A stretch of 64,000 bases of DNA from an uncultured Sphingomonadales bacterium (GCA_903839675.1 CAIMDB010000028.1:1-64000); one strand, 5' to 3'. Numbered from the stretch's first letter, positions 53,790-63,248 are shown. Translations and numbers: made by a program. The notes: generated by a model not told the origin, from the sequence alone.

Positions 53790-54362
53790 ATGTCGCATCT
53801 CACCTTTCATCTCCTGCCGCTAAGCTCTGCCATCCTATTGACTATCGCCATACCCGCGGCGGCCATCGCCCAAGGTAACCCGCAACCCGCGACAACAGTT
53901 GAGGATGTCATCACCCGGCCGCTGGCAGATGTGAATCTGAAGCGCAAAGATATTCCGGCGGACCTTCTGGCCATTCAGGACAACCCTTATGCCTCCCCCG
54001 CATTCATCAATTGTGCGGGCATCATCTCTGAGCTCGAAAAGTTGAATGCCGTGCTCGGCCCAGATTTTGACGAGGTGGAAGTCGATGAAGACGCGCGCAA
54101 ACGCAAGGAAGGGGTCGCCAATGCGGCCGGGGGCCTCGTCTCCAGCCTCATCCCCTTCCGCTCGCTCGTCCGCGAAATTTCCGGCGCGGGGCGCGCCGAC
54201 CGGGATTATCGCGAAGCCCTCTATGCAGGCGTCGTCCGCCGCGGCTATCTGAAGGGATTGGGTGAGGCACGAAACTGTCCAGCCCCTGCCCGTCCGCTCC
54301 ACCCGCTGGAGGGCGCGGCACGGGCAGCAGGACAGGCAATCAGGGGCAAGGATGACGAATGA
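53790..54362 (+). CDS. Conserved hypothetical exported protein
   Basis: The 190-residue product has a signal peptide (about 1-28, ending AIAQ) and then no family I recognise. One cysteine (FINCAGIISELEKLNAVLGPD) and a C-terminal NCPAPARPLHPLEGAARAAG, in which Cys may pair with it, suggest a folded periplasmic domain with one disulfide. A hydrophobic patch, VANAAGGLVSSLIPF, lies in the middle. AGGGAG precedes the ATG. It overlaps the lldD-like gene by 11 bases. Confidence 0.65.
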   Translation: MSHLTFHLLPLSSAILLTIAIPAAAIAQGNPQPATTVEDVITRPLADVNLKRKDIPADLLAIQDNPYASPAFINCAGIISELEKLNAVLGPDFDEVEVDEDARKRKEGVANAAGGLVSSLIPFRSLVREISGAGRADRDYREALYAGVVRRGYLKGLGEARNCPAPARPLHPLEGAARAAGQAIRGKDDE

Positions 54363-55542
54363 AGCGTCGCGGCTGGCAGCCGCAAAGTGGCGGTTGAAGC
54401 TTGAAGACTGCAACAACACCAGTGATTTCCGGGAGCTTGCCCGCAGGCGCCTGCCGGGCCCCGTCTTTCACTATATTGATGGCGCCGCCGATGATGAGGT
54501 GACGCGCAGGCGCAACACCGAAAGCTACGAAGCGTGCGACCTCGTGCCCAATGTGTTGGCCGGCGTGGCCGACATCGACATGTCGACCACAGTGATGGGT
54601 CGCAAGATTGCGATGCCGCTGTTCCTTTCCCCCACCGCCCTGCAGCGCGTGTTCCACTGGCAGGGGGAGCGGGCTGTGGCGCGTGCCGCCGAAAAGTTCG
54701 GGACCTATTTCGGCATCTCCAGCCTTGCGACGGTCAGCATCGAAGAGATCGGCGAGACAATCTCCACCCCCAAGCTGTTCCAGCTTTACATCCACAAGGA
54801 CAAGGGGCTGAACACCGCGATGGTCGAGGCGTGCAAGGTCGCCAAGTTTGATGCCATTGCGCTGACCGTCGACACCATCGTCAGCGGCAACCGGGAACGG
54901 TGCATGCAAACAGGCTTTACCTCGCCACCCAAGCTGACGGTTTCCTCTGCGTTCGACTTTGCCATGCACCCGCGCTGGACGCTCAATTACCTGCTGCGCG
55001 AAAAGTTCGAACTCTCAAACCTGAAGGACCATGTCCGCGAAGGATCACAGCAGGCGATTTCGATCCAAGACTATTTCAACACGATGCTCGACACGTCGAT
55101 GGACTGGAAGACCGCTGAAAAGGTCCGCGCCGATTGGGGCGGCGAGTTCTGTCTGAAGGGCATCATGTCGGTCGAAGATGCCAAGCGCGCCGTCGATATT
55201 GGCGCGACCGCCATCATGGTCTCCAACCACGGCGGTCGCCAGCTCGATGGGGGCCGTGCGCCATTCGATCAGCTGGCCGAAATCGTCGACGCCGTGGGCG
55301 ATAAGCTCGACGTCATCTGCGATGGCGGCATCACGCGGGGCAGCCATGTGCTGAAGGCGCTTTCTGTGGGCGCCAAAGCCTGCTCGGGCGGGCGGCTCTA
55401 TCTCTATGCCCTTGCGGCCGCCGGACAGCCCGGGGTGGAGCGGGCAATTGGCAAGTTGCACGCCGAAATCGAACGCGGAATGCGTCTGATGGGCGCGCGC
55501 TCCATGACCGATCTCGGGCGGGAAAACTTGCGCTATCGGTGA
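54352..55542 (+). CDS. lldD: FMN-dependent L-lactate/alpha-hydroxyacid dehydrogenase
   Basis: The 396-residue TIM-barrel flavoenzyme oxidises L-lactate or a related hydroxy acid at the membrane. It has FHYIDGAADDE, LFLSPTALQRVFHWQGE, and the active-site SNHGGRQLDGGRA with catalytic histidine, followed by ICDGGITRGSHVLKAL for the phosphate site. I start it at the ATG at 54352, inside the end of the upstream gene; the longer frame from 54262 is antisense-like. L-lactate is likeliest, but mandelate or glycolate cannot be excluded. Confidence 0.88.
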   Translation: MTNEASRLAAAKWRLKLEDCNNTSDFRELARRRLPGPVFHYIDGAADDEVTRRRNTESYEACDLVPNVLAGVADIDMSTTVMGRKIAMPLFLSPTALQRVFHWQGERAVARAAEKFGTYFGISSLATVSIEEIGETISTPKLFQLYIHKDKGLNTAMVEACKVAKFDAIALTVDTIVSGNRERCMQTGFTSPPKLTVSSAFDFAMHPRWTLNYLLREKFELSNLKDHVREGSQQAISIQDYFNTMLDTSMDWKTAEKVRADWGGEFCLKGIMSVEDAKRAVDIGATAIMVSNHGGRQLDGGRAPFDQLAEIVDAVGDKLDVICDGGITRGSHVLKALSVGAKACSGGRLYLYALAAAGQPGVERAIGKLHAEIERGMRLMGARSMTDLGRENLRYR

Positions 55543-55614
55543 TCCCCCCTTGGCGATGTCCGGGCTTCGTGCGAAGGTTCGTTGGATCCGGATTGGTTCA
55601 AGGCGGGGTGGCCA

Positions 55615-57213
55615 ATGACAAAGGAAGAAGCCGGGACGACCGGACGGTATAAGGCGTTCATCAGCTATAGCCATTGCGACACGGCTGTTGCTGTGCGGCT
55701 CCATCGGCGGATGGAGAGCTATCGTCTGCCCCCAAGGCTCGTCGGAACGCCAACACCACGTGGGCCGGTTCCCGCAAGGTTGTCCCCCATTTTCCGTGAT
55801 ATTGATGAGCTTCCGGCCGCGGATGACCTGAGCACCGAAATCAAGGCAGCACTGGCGGATTCAGAGGCACTCATTGTGTTGTGCTCCCCAGATGCGAAAG
55901 CCTCCCGCTGGGTTAACCGCGAGATAGAGCTGTTTCGGGAGATGCATCCGGAACGACCAATTTTGCCCGCCTTGGTCCGCGGGGATGTCGACGACGCCTT
56001 CCCGCCCACGCTCTTCACACCCGGCCCTGATGGCCACGCGCGAGAACCCATTGCCTCTGATCTGCGCGGTGAACAGGAACGTTTGGGCCGGATCAAGCTG
56101 ATTGCCGGGTTAACCGGCGTTGGTGTGGACGATCTGGTGCAGCGGGATGCACAGCGCCGACTGCGCCGCGTGATGGCCGTCACAGCCTCCGCCGTCATAG
56201 CTATTATAGTGCTGTCTGGCCTGCTGGTGGCTGCGGTCCGCGCACGTGCGGAGGCGGAACGACAACAGGCTGAGGCGGAAGGTCTGATCGAGTTCATGCT
56301 GACCGACTTACGAGGGCGCCTTAAGGGGGTTGGACGGCTAGATGTCATGAATGCGGTCAACGCACGCGCGATGGATTATTATAGCGACCAGTCTTTGGCG
56401 GCCCTGCCCGACCAGAGCCTAGAGAGGCGGGCCCGTATCCTTCATGCCATGGGCGAAGATGATGAGGCGCGCGGCGATAAGGCAGCCGCACTTGTCAAAT
56501 TTTCCGAAGCTCATCGGACGACATCCGCCATTGCCGCGCGACGCCCGCGCGACGCCGAAAGCCTCTTTGCTCATGCGCAGAGCGAATATTGGCTGGGTTA
56601 TCTGGCCTATCGCAAAAAGGATTTCCGCAATGCCCGAACCCATTTTCAGGGCTATGTGACGTTGGCCGACCGGATGACCGCGCTCCGCCCCGATAATGTG
56701 CGCTACATCCGCGAACAGGGCTATGCACAGGGGAATTTATGCGCGCTCGCGCTGACACCAAATGCCAAAGATGTGACGCTGGCTGACACCGCATGTGCCG
56801 GCTCTGTTGAAGCCAAGGCGCAGGTCGTGAAACTTTCCCCCAAGGATGGTTCCGCGTTGGCTGACCTAGCCAATGCCTATGGCTGGCTGGGTGACGCGCA
56901 CAACGCATCCGGATCGCGACTAAATGCGCGACGTGCCTATCTGGCCGCTGCCAACGCCGTGAATCGCGCGGTCGAGCTCGATCCGCAGAATCTTGATTAT
57001 CGTGACGTTTGGGTCACCCGCCAATTCTCCCTCGCAGAATTGGAGCGGGAGGAAGGACGACATGACGCCGCGCTGCGCCGCCTGAAAGAGGCCCGCCAGA
57101 CAGTGGCAGACATGGTCGGGCGTGACCCTGACAACCAACTGTGGCGGGAAAGACTCGCGCAGATCGAACGCAAACTCGCGTCGCTTACAAAAGTGCAGAA
57201 GGAGAAAGCGTAA
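55615..57213 (+). CDS. Membrane-anchored TIR-TPR protein
   Basis: The 532-residue protein starts with a TIR domain (about 11-150; YKAFISYSHCD at 12-22). In prokaryotes TIR domains often cleave NAD+ or make cyclic ADP-ribose signals; the expected catalytic glutamate is E103, in SRWVNREIE. A single membrane helix (about 186-208) follows, then a charged coiled-coil (RAEAERQQAEAEGL), a conserved DLRGRLKGVGRLDV module and TPR-like repeats (about 280-520). The ATG at 55615 is preferred over a TTG at 55582. It is the first gene of a tight three-gene cassette; the stop overlaps the next ATG by one base. Confidence 0.85.
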   Translation: MTKEEAGTTGRYKAFISYSHCDTAVAVRLHRRMESYRLPPRLVGTPTPRGPVPARLSPIFRDIDELPAADDLSTEIKAALADSEALIVLCSPDAKASRWVNREIELFREMHPERPILPALVRGDVDDAFPPTLFTPGPDGHAREPIASDLRGEQERLGRIKLIAGLTGVGVDDLVQRDAQRRLRRVMAVTASAVIAIIVLSGLLVAAVRARAEAERQQAEAEGLIEFMLTDLRGRLKGVGRLDVMNAVNARAMDYYSDQSLAALPDQSLERRARILHAMGEDDEARGDKAAALVKFSEAHRTTSAIAARRPRDAESLFAHAQSEYWLGYLAYRKKDFRNARTHFQGYVTLADRMTALRPDNVRYIREQGYAQGNLCALALTPNAKDVTLADTACAGSVEAKAQVVKLSPKDGSALADLANAYGWLGDAHNASGSRLNARRAYLAAANAVNRAVELDPQNLDYRDVWVTRQFSLAELEREEGRHDAALRRLKEARQTVADMVGRDPDNQLWRERLAQIERKLASLTKVQKEKA

Positions 57214-57755
57214 TGGCAAGTGCGATAGGAAAAACAATCATCCGTGAAATTGAAGCCAGCATTACCGGCAATAAGTTTCGGCTGGGATATAAGAACCCGC
57301 AGAAACCAATCGACATCTCGCTAGATGAGGCTGTTAGCCAGTTGGTTAGCGGCAAATTTGCGCCAACCGAAGCGCAATGCGATGTTGAAATCGAACCGCT
57401 CAGCCTTAACTGCGCGGCCCCATCGAACATCGTCTTCACCTTGTCAGACAAGGACAACTTCCAGTTTGCGACGGACGCAGACCCGATCCAGTTCAAGGAA
57501 GGTGCGAACAAGGACCGCTATGCCAATTTCTGTCGGGTCGCGCCCGATGGCACAAGCTATCCATTTGGAAAGCCCTATGGCAGCAGCGAACCTTGCAAGA
57601 TGGTGACGTTTGAAGCCATCGCGCCAACCGCCAGCTATGTTGACCGGTTCAACTTTGTCGTGGACGTCATCCATGAGAATAAGCCGGGCAAGAAGTCGCC
57701 ACTGCGCCTTCTGATCGATCCTGAAATCCGCAATCCCGGCGGCAGCGGCGGCTGA
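57213..57755 (+). CDS. Hypothetical protein, middle gene of the TIR cassette
   Basis: I do not recognise this 180-residue protein. It has no signal peptide or membrane helix, so it is probably cytoplasmic. It is beta-rich and polar, with four cysteines (AQCDVE, LNCAAP, NFCRVA, EPCKMV) that could bind a metal or form two pairs. Its C-terminal region (SYVDRFNFVVDVIHENKPG, then PLRLLIDPEIRNP) reads like a beta-sandwich. It starts at ATG 57213, overlapping the TIR gene stop (TAATG), which implies coupled translation. Confidence 0.75.
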   Translation: MASAIGKTIIREIEASITGNKFRLGYKNPQKPIDISLDEAVSQLVSGKFAPTEAQCDVEIEPLSLNCAAPSNIVFTLSDKDNFQFATDADPIQFKEGANKDRYANFCRVAPDGTSYPFGKPYGSSEPCKMVTFEAIAPTASYVDRFNFVVDVIHENKPGKKSPLRLLIDPEIRNPGGSGG

Positions 57756-57772
57756 TCGGCAACAAACACGGA

Positions 57773-59401
57773 ATGACACACCGCCAGGCACCGTCCAGAA
57801 ATCTTACGGCCATCCTCGCTTCGGCAAGATCGGGCGCGCTGGACCATGCCTGGCGGCAATTTGAAGCGGCGGGCTTCGGGGACGATGATCCCGATCCCGC
57901 CGTTCACACCTTGCGGGGCCGCCTCCTGAAGGATCGCGCGCTGCGTTCCAATGTTGCGGCGGACCGGAAACAATTTTTTGCCGATGCCGCTTGCGCCTAT
58001 GCCCGTGCCGACGCGCTATCGGCCGCCCCTTATCATCTGATCAACGTCGCCACGATGCGCTTCCTCGCGGGGGAGCAACAGGAGGCCGCTGCACTGGCGG
58101 CTCAAGTCGTGGACCGGATCGACCATGACGGCGACATCGCCGACACGCCCTATTTCATCGAGGCCACACGCGCCGAAGCGCTCCTCCTCCAGCGACAGAT
58201 CGACGCGGCGACGTCTGTGCTGCGTCATGCCATCACGCTGGGCTCCAGCTGGCAAGACCATGCCGTCACTCTACGCCAGTTGAACCTCATCTGTGAGGCG
58301 AGCGACCTGCCCTGTGGCTGGCTCGACGAATTCCGCCCGCCTGCCAGCCTCCATTTTGCCGGGCACCTGGGCGTGGCGGCAGATGATGATGCCCATGCGA
58401 CGCTCACAACCCAGATTGATGACGTTCTTTCAGCGCACAATGTCGGCTTTGGCTTTGGCGCGCTGGCGGCAGGATCGGACATCCTAATTGCCGAGCGCCT
58501 GATCGCGCGCGGCGCCGAGCTGCATGTGATGCTGCCCATGTCCCGCAACGCGTTTCGCGCAGCTTCAGTTGAGCCTTGGGCAGAAAATTGGGCGGAACGC
58601 TTTGAGGCCTGCCTCGATGCGGCGGAGAGCGTGCGGGAGGCAAGCGATGTCACAGGGCGCTATGATTCCGTCGCCAACACGCTGGCAAGCGAACTCTCCA
58701 TGGGCGCCGCCGTGCTCAATGCGGGGCTGCTGGAAAGCGTCGCGGTCCAGTTGCTGATCTCGGATGAGGCAGCAGGACCATTTGGCACGGGTAAGGAAAC
58801 CGCGCGCGATGGGGAAACCTGGCGCGCGGCGGGAAGGACCCAGCACGTCCTGCGCTGGCCCCGCCAAATCGCCACGCCACCTGCAGGGGTGGGTGGGCCC
58901 GAAGAACCGGGGCGCCGCGTGGCAGCACTGCTCTTCGTGGGGTTTGCAGGCATTGAACAGGTCGGTGATGCTGACACCGGTCAGTTTGTCGAAGGCACCA
59001 TCGCACCGATTGAGGCGGCACTTTCTTGCCTGCCGCACCCGCCCTTCCACATCAGCCGCCAGAGTGCGGGTTTTGCGCTGGCCTTCGACACGCCGGAGGA
59101 TGCCGCCTTTGCCGCCCTAAGGCTGCGGGATGCGGACAGGGACGCCGCGCCGGTCAGCCTGCGGATCAGCGGGCATTATGGCATCGTGCTGCAAAGCGCT
59201 GCGGGCCTTTATGGCACGGCCAGCGCACTGCCAGAATGGATTGACCCCATCACGCAGCCGGGCGGCATCTTTGTGTCGGGCGATTTTGCGACGGCGCTCT
59301 TCGGACGGGTAACATCAGGATACCGCACAGAATTTGCAGGCGAACATCTGCCCATGCGCGGCAATGCGCCGGTTGCGCTTTATGCGCTGATGGAAGGCTG
59401 A
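57773..59401 (+). CDS. TRAFs-binding/TPR, SLOG-like and degenerate cyclase-like domain protein
   Basis: The 542-residue protein has three parts. Residues 12-175 are alpha-helical repeats like the TRAFs-binding/TPR region. Residues 190-330 look like a SLOG-type nucleotide-binding domain (LHFAGHLGVA, GFGALAAGSDILIAERLIARG, ELHVMLPMSRNAF). Residues 381-540 resemble a class III adenylate/guanylate cyclase domain (RRVAALLFVGFAGI, LRISGHYGIVLQS, GLYGTASALPEWIDPITQPG, GIFVSGDFATALF). Both metal-binding Asp positions of cyclases appear lost, so it may sense rather than make a nucleotide. It is 17 bases after the middle gene. Confidence 0.7.
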   Translation: MTHRQAPSRNLTAILASARSGALDHAWRQFEAAGFGDDDPDPAVHTLRGRLLKDRALRSNVAADRKQFFADAACAYARADALSAAPYHLINVATMRFLAGEQQEAAALAAQVVDRIDHDGDIADTPYFIEATRAEALLLQRQIDAATSVLRHAITLGSSWQDHAVTLRQLNLICEASDLPCGWLDEFRPPASLHFAGHLGVAADDDAHATLTTQIDDVLSAHNVGFGFGALAAGSDILIAERLIARGAELHVMLPMSRNAFRAASVEPWAENWAERFEACLDAAESVREASDVTGRYDSVANTLASELSMGAAVLNAGLLESVAVQLLISDEAAGPFGTGKETARDGETWRAAGRTQHVLRWPRQIATPPAGVGGPEEPGRRVAALLFVGFAGIEQVGDADTGQFVEGTIAPIEAALSCLPHPPFHISRQSAGFALAFDTPEDAAFAALRLRDADRDAAPVSLRISGHYGIVLQSAAGLYGTASALPEWIDPITQPGGIFVSGDFATALFGRVTSGYRTEFAGEHLPMRGNAPVALYALMEG

Positions 59402-59407
59402 GGCGCC

Positions 59408-60067
59408 TTAAGCCGCAAAGCGGACGAGCCGGTCCCCGGCAGGAACATGGATCGCCACAATTGCCCCGATGCAGCGGACAATCTCCGGATGCGTGGCCGC
59501 CATCCCGCCAGTTAACGCCCCAAAGGACGGGAGGATGAGCTTGGTAACCCCTTCCACAAAACAGGGTCGCGTCACCCGCCTGCCGCGCGCCGCACCGCCA
59601 TATTTGGGATGAAAATGGCCAGAGAGTTCGGGCCGGGGATCAGCCGGATCCGCGTGATGGCGCAGAACGATCCCGCCGAGATCTGCCTCTTCAACGATGC
59701 GGCCACCCACAATATCCGGCAGCTTTTCGTCATGATTGCCGGTGATCCAGACCCAATCAAGTTGATCCGTCAGTCGCGCGAGCGTGGCACGGGCGTCGCC
59801 CAAGAGTCGCGTCGCACCATCGCTGTCGTGGAAATTGTCACCGAGGCACCAGACCTCGCGAGCCCCCGTCGCCTCCACAAGAGCCGCCACAGCAGAGAGG
59901 GTGGCAAGGCTGTCATGCGGCGGGAGCATCTGCCCGCGCGCGGCGAACCAGCTGGCCTTTTCAAGATGAAGGTCGGCCACGATCAGCGCGGCACGGGCTG
60001 GCCAGAACAGAGCCTTGCCACCCGCCACCTGAAAATCGTGCCCTGCAAAGTGCAGCGGCGGCATCAC
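59408..60067 (-). CDS. pdeM: Ligase-associated DNA damage response endonuclease PdeM
   Basis: PdeM is a calcineurin-like metallophosphoesterase found with LHR helicase and ATP-dependent ligase in DNA repair. The 219-residue product has the metal-binding set IVADLHLEKAS, LGDNFHDSDG, TGNHDE, RHHAD and SGHFHPKYGG. The ligase/lhr genes are not visible in this window. It overlaps the DUF3297 gene by 4 bases and converges on the SLOG-domain gene with 6 bases between stops. Confidence 0.9.
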   Translation of the reverse strand: MMPPLHFAGHDFQVAGGKALFWPARAALIVADLHLEKASWFAARGQMLPPHDSLATLSAVAALVEATGAREVWCLGDNFHDSDGATRLLGDARATLARLTDQLDWVWITGNHDEKLPDIVGGRIVEEADLGGIVLRHHADPADPRPELSGHFHPKYGGAARGRRVTRPCFVEGVTKLILPSFGALTGGMAATHPEIVRCIGAIVAIHVPAGDRLVRFAA

Positions 60068-60339
60068 GCCTCCGGGGTGGACTCCGCGCCAGATTGCGCA
60101 TCGGCATTTTCAAACCAGGCTTCAACCGGGCCGTTGAGCTTCAACAGCAAAGGCTTGCCGCGCCGGTCAACCGTCTTGCCCGCCTGAACGCGCACCCAGC
60201 CTTCAGACATGCAATATTCCTCAACATCATGGCGCTGGATGCCACGAAACTTGATGCCGACACCGCGACGCAGAACGTCGACGTCGAAATGCGGGCTGGA
60301 CGGGTCGATGCAGAGGCGATCAGGAGGCGTATCAGTCAT
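60064..60339 (-). CDS. DUF3297-family protein
   Basis: The 91-residue protein matches the small family DUF3297 (PPDRLCIDPSSPHFDVDVL, RGVGIKFRGI, YCMSEGWVRVQAGKTVDRRG). The function is unknown. It is probably a cytoplasmic protein of about 10 kDa. It is translated just upstream of pdeM with a 4-base overlap, so the two form an operon on the minus strand. Confidence 0.9.
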   Translation of the reverse strand: MTDTPPDRLCIDPSSPHFDVDVLRRGVGIKFRGIQRHDVEEYCMSEGWVRVQAGKTVDRRGKPLLLKLNGPVEAWFENADAQSGAESTPEA

Positions 60340-60555
60340 GTTGGCGCCTTTGCCGCAAAGTCATTGGTGGCGCAATGACCGAGTTCGCGGCACGCACCCA
60401 AGACCCACCCCGACTTTCCCAGAATTTCACCGTTCAATTAATCGCTTAGGTCGATCACTGTAAGCCGATAAAGTTATTGGATCGATGGATCAGAGCGCCC
60501 TAGTTGATGGTTTGCTTGGCACCCCCGCCTGCCAAACCAATAGGAGAGCATAATC

Positions 60556-62775
60556 ATGAAACCTTCCAAACTCGTCCTCGCAGCCTTGCTCGTCGCATCG
60601 TCTCCGATCGCGCTGGCGAGCGTCGCCCATGCAGCAGACGCCGCACCAACCGAACAGGCCAAAGAGTGGTGGCCCAAGAGCGTCGATCTGACAGCACTCC
60701 GCCAGCATGAGGCCGTCAGGTCCAATCCCTATGGTCCGGACTTTGACTATGCGAAGGAATTCGCCTCGCTGGATCTTGATGCGGTGAAGGCAGACATCCG
60801 CAAGGTGCTGACGACATCACAGCCTTGGTGGCCCGCCGACTATGGCAATTATGGTCCCTTCTTCATCCGCATGGCCTGGCACAGCGCCGGCACCTATCGC
60901 ACCAGCGACGGTCGCGGTGGATCGGACGGCGGCGAAATGCGCTTTGAGCCGCTCAATTCATGGCCCGACAACGTCAACCTCGACAAAGCCCGCCGCCTCG
61001 TCTGGCCCATCAAGCAGAAATATGGCCGCAAGCTTTCTTGGGGTGACCTCATGGTTCTGGCCGGCAATGTCGGCATGGAAGATATGGGCTTTAAGACGCT
61101 TGGCTTTGCAGGCGGTCGTGTCGATGCATGGCAGCCGGACCTCGTTTACTGGGGACCGGAAGCCAAGGTGCTGATGGATCAGCGCCGTGACACGAAGGGC
61201 AATCTGAAAAGAGGCCTTGGCGCCACGCAGATGGGCCTCATTTACGTCAACCCAGAAGGCCCGAACGGCGTCCCTGATCCGCTGGCCGCGGCACAAGACA
61301 TTCGCCGCGCCTTTGGTGCGATGGCGATGGCGGACGATGAAACCGCAGCACTCATCGCCGGTGGCCACACGTTCGGCAAAGCACATGGCGCCCGGAAGCC
61401 GGAGGAGTGCGTTGCAGCAGAGCCGGCATCGTCTTCCATCGAACAGCAGGGCTTGGGCTGGGCCAATAAGTGCGGAAAGGGTCATTCCGAAGACACCATT
61501 TCCAGCGGCCTTGAAGGTGCTTGGACATCCAACCCGGTTGCCTTCACCACCCAGTATCTCGACAATCTTTATGGTTTTGAATGGGTGAAGACCAAGAGCC
61601 CCGCCGGTGCCACGCAGTGGATCCCCAAGGACCCGGCAGCCGCCAATCTGGTCCCGGATGCGCACCGCAAGGATGTGCGCCACGCGCCCATCATGTTCAC
61701 GACAGATATTGCGATGCGCGAAGACCCCGGCTTCCGCAAAATCACGCAGCGCTGGCAGAAGAACCCGCAGGAATTTTCCGATGCGTTCGCCCGCGCTTGG
61801 TTCAAGCTGACCCACCGCGACATGGGTCCGCAGGCCCGTTACCTCGGCAAGGATTCTCCGCAGGCGACCTTCGTCTGGCAGGATCCCCTGCCCAAGGCCG
61901 CCTTTGGTGCGATTGATGCCACAGACGTTGCCGCGCTGAAGGGCAAAATCCTGTCCTCCGGCCTGACCACGCAGGAACTGGTGCGGACGGCATGGGCTGC
62001 AGCCTCCAGCTTCCGCAGCACAGACATGCGCGGCGGTGCCAATGGCGGTCGCATCCGTCTGGAACCGCAGCGGAGCTGGGAGGTGAACAACCCGGCGGAA
62101 CTGACCAAGGTGCTGGGCAAGCTGGAAACCATCCGGGCTGACCTCAACAAGAGCACAAAGGGTGCAAAGCAAGTCTCGCTCGCGGATCTGGTGGTTCTGG
62201 CCGGCAATGCAGCGGTCGAACAGGCCGCAAAGGCGGCAGGCCATGACGTGACTGTGCCCTTCAGCCCCGGTCGCGTCGATGCAACGCAGGCACAGACAGA
62301 CGTCGCATCATTCAATGAGCTCAAGCCAAAGGCAGATGGCTTCCGCAACTATTATGGTGCGGATGCCGATGTTGGGCCGGTTGAGGCCTTGATCGACAAG
62401 GCCGATAAGCTGGACCTGACCGTTCCGGAGATGACCGTGCTGTTGGGCGGCATGCGCGCGCTGGGTGCCAATGCTGGCGGCACAACCACAGGTGTGCTCA
62501 CCACACGTCCGGGCACGCTCAGCAACGATTTCTTCGTCAACCTTCTGTCGATGGACACTGCATGGTCCAAGGCAGCCACCGAAGGTCTGTACGAAGGCAA
62601 GGATCGCAGCAATGGCACGCTGAAGTGGACCGCCAGCCCGGTTGACCTTGTGTTCGGTTCAAACTCTGAACTGCGCGCCGTGTCGGAAGCCTATGCCGCT
62701 GACGACGCCAAGGATGCCTTTGTGAAGGACTTCGTGGCGGCCTGGTCCAAGATCATGGACGCAGATCGCTTCTAA
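60556..62775 (+). CDS. katG: Exported catalase-peroxidase KatG
   Basis: KatG removes hydrogen peroxide by catalase and peroxidase activity. The 739-residue protein starts with a signal peptide (1-26, ending AHA), so it is probably periplasmic, which is uncommon. Active-site residues are present: R105, W108, H109 ([11 protein letters not shown]), proximal H271 ([10 protein letters not shown]), and the Trp108-Tyr230-Met256 adduct positions ([20 protein letters not shown]). Both halves of the duplicated fold are complete. AGGAG precedes the ATG. A cytochrome c gene follows. Confidence 0.96.
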   Translation: MKPSKLVLAALLVASSPIALASVAHAADAAPTEQAKEWWPKSVDLTALRQHEAVRSNPYGPDFDYAKEFASLDLDAVKADIRKVLTTSQPWWPADYGNYGPFFIRMAWHSAGTYRTSDGRGGSDGGEMRFEPLNSWPDNVNLDKARRLVWPIKQKYGRKLSWGDLMVLAGNVGMEDMGFKTLGFAGGRVDAWQPDLVYWGPEAKVLMDQRRDTKGNLKRGLGATQMGLIYVNPEGPNGVPDPLAAAQDIRRAFGAMAMADDETAALIAGGHTFGKAHGARKPEECVAAEPASSSIEQQGLGWANKCGKGHSEDTISSGLEGAWTSNPVAFTTQYLDNLYGFEWVKTKSPAGATQWIPKDPAAANLVPDAHRKDVRHAPIMFTTDIAMREDPGFRKITQRWQKNPQEFSDAFARAWFKLTHRDMGPQARYLGKDSPQATFVWQDPLPKAAFGAIDATDVAALKGKILSSGLTTQELVRTAWAAASSFRSTDMRGGANGGRIRLEPQRSWEVNNPAELTKVLGKLETIRADLNKSTKGAKQVSLADLVVLAGNAAVEQAAKAAGHDVTVPFSPGRVDATQAQTDVASFNELKPKADGFRNYYGADADVGPVEALIDKADKLDLTVPEMTVLLGGMRALGANAGGTTTGVLTTRPGTLSNDFFVNLLSMDTAWSKAATEGLYEGKDRSNGTLKWTASPVDLVFGSNSELRAVSEAYAADDAKDAFVKDFVAAWSKIMDADRF

Positions 62776-62792
62776 GCCAGCGTTGAGACAGG

Positions 62793-62819
62793 GGAGGGCA
62801 GTGCCAGTCACTGCCCTCC
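62793..62819 (+). terminator. Perfect hairpin between katG and cytochrome c
   Basis: The arms ggagggcagtg (62793-62803) and cactgccctcc (62809-62819) are exact inverted copies of 11 bases around a 5-base loop. No U-tract follows, so it is either an attenuator or a 3'-end stabiliser allowing partial read-through to the cytochrome gene. Confidence 0.6.
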
Positions 62820-62850
62820 AACTCCCTTCCCCAAAAACCGGAAAAGACAC

Positions 62851-63213
62851 ATGCGTGTAAAAGCGTTCAGCTTGGTTGCGGCCAGCTTCATGGCGACATC
62901 GGCAGGGCACGCGCAGACGGTGTCCGCCCCCATAGCTTTCGCTGTCTGTGCGGGCTGTCATTCCGTCCAGCCGGGAAAGACGGTCTTCGGCCCCAGCCTC
63001 GCTGGACTTGCCGGTCGCAAAGCCGGATCGGTTCCCGGCTATGCCTATAGCCCGGCGCTCAAAGCCTCTGGGTTGACTTGGAATGCCGCAACCTTGGACC
63101 GTTGGCTGAAAGGCCCCCAGCGCCTTGTGCCGGGCACGCGCATGCCCTTCCCCGGCATGCAGGACGCTAAAGCCCGCAAGGCTGTCATCAGCTATCTCAT
63201 GACCCTGCGGTAA
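62851..63213 (+). CDS. Class I cytochrome c
   Basis: The 120-residue protein has a signal peptide (1-21), haem motif CAGCH (C33, C36, H37) and an axial Met98 in GTRMPF, the plan of a small mitochondrial-type cytochrome c. It lies 75 bases downstream of katG and probably shares its transcript; it could pass electrons to the exported peroxidase. Its C-terminal coding segment is repeated as a fragment 380 bases downstream. Confidence 0.92.
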   Translation: MRVKAFSLVAASFMATSAGHAQTVSAPIAFAVCAGCHSVQPGKTVFGPSLAGLAGRKAGSVPGYAYSPALKASGLTWNAATLDRWLKGPQRLVPGTRMPFPGMQDAKARKAVISYLMTLR

Positions 63214-63248
63214 GGCGGAGCTCTTCTCCACCAACCGCTCTCCCCCAA

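Noticed and set aside
54352-55542. lldD-like gene as part of the TIR cassette
   Set aside because: It is separated from the TIR gene by 72 bases, is coupled to a different upstream gene, and encodes ordinary metabolism.
60958-62244. 428-residue open frame antisense to katG
   Set aside because: It is a composition-driven shadow of a well-conserved gene in GC-rich DNA, with no homology or start signals.
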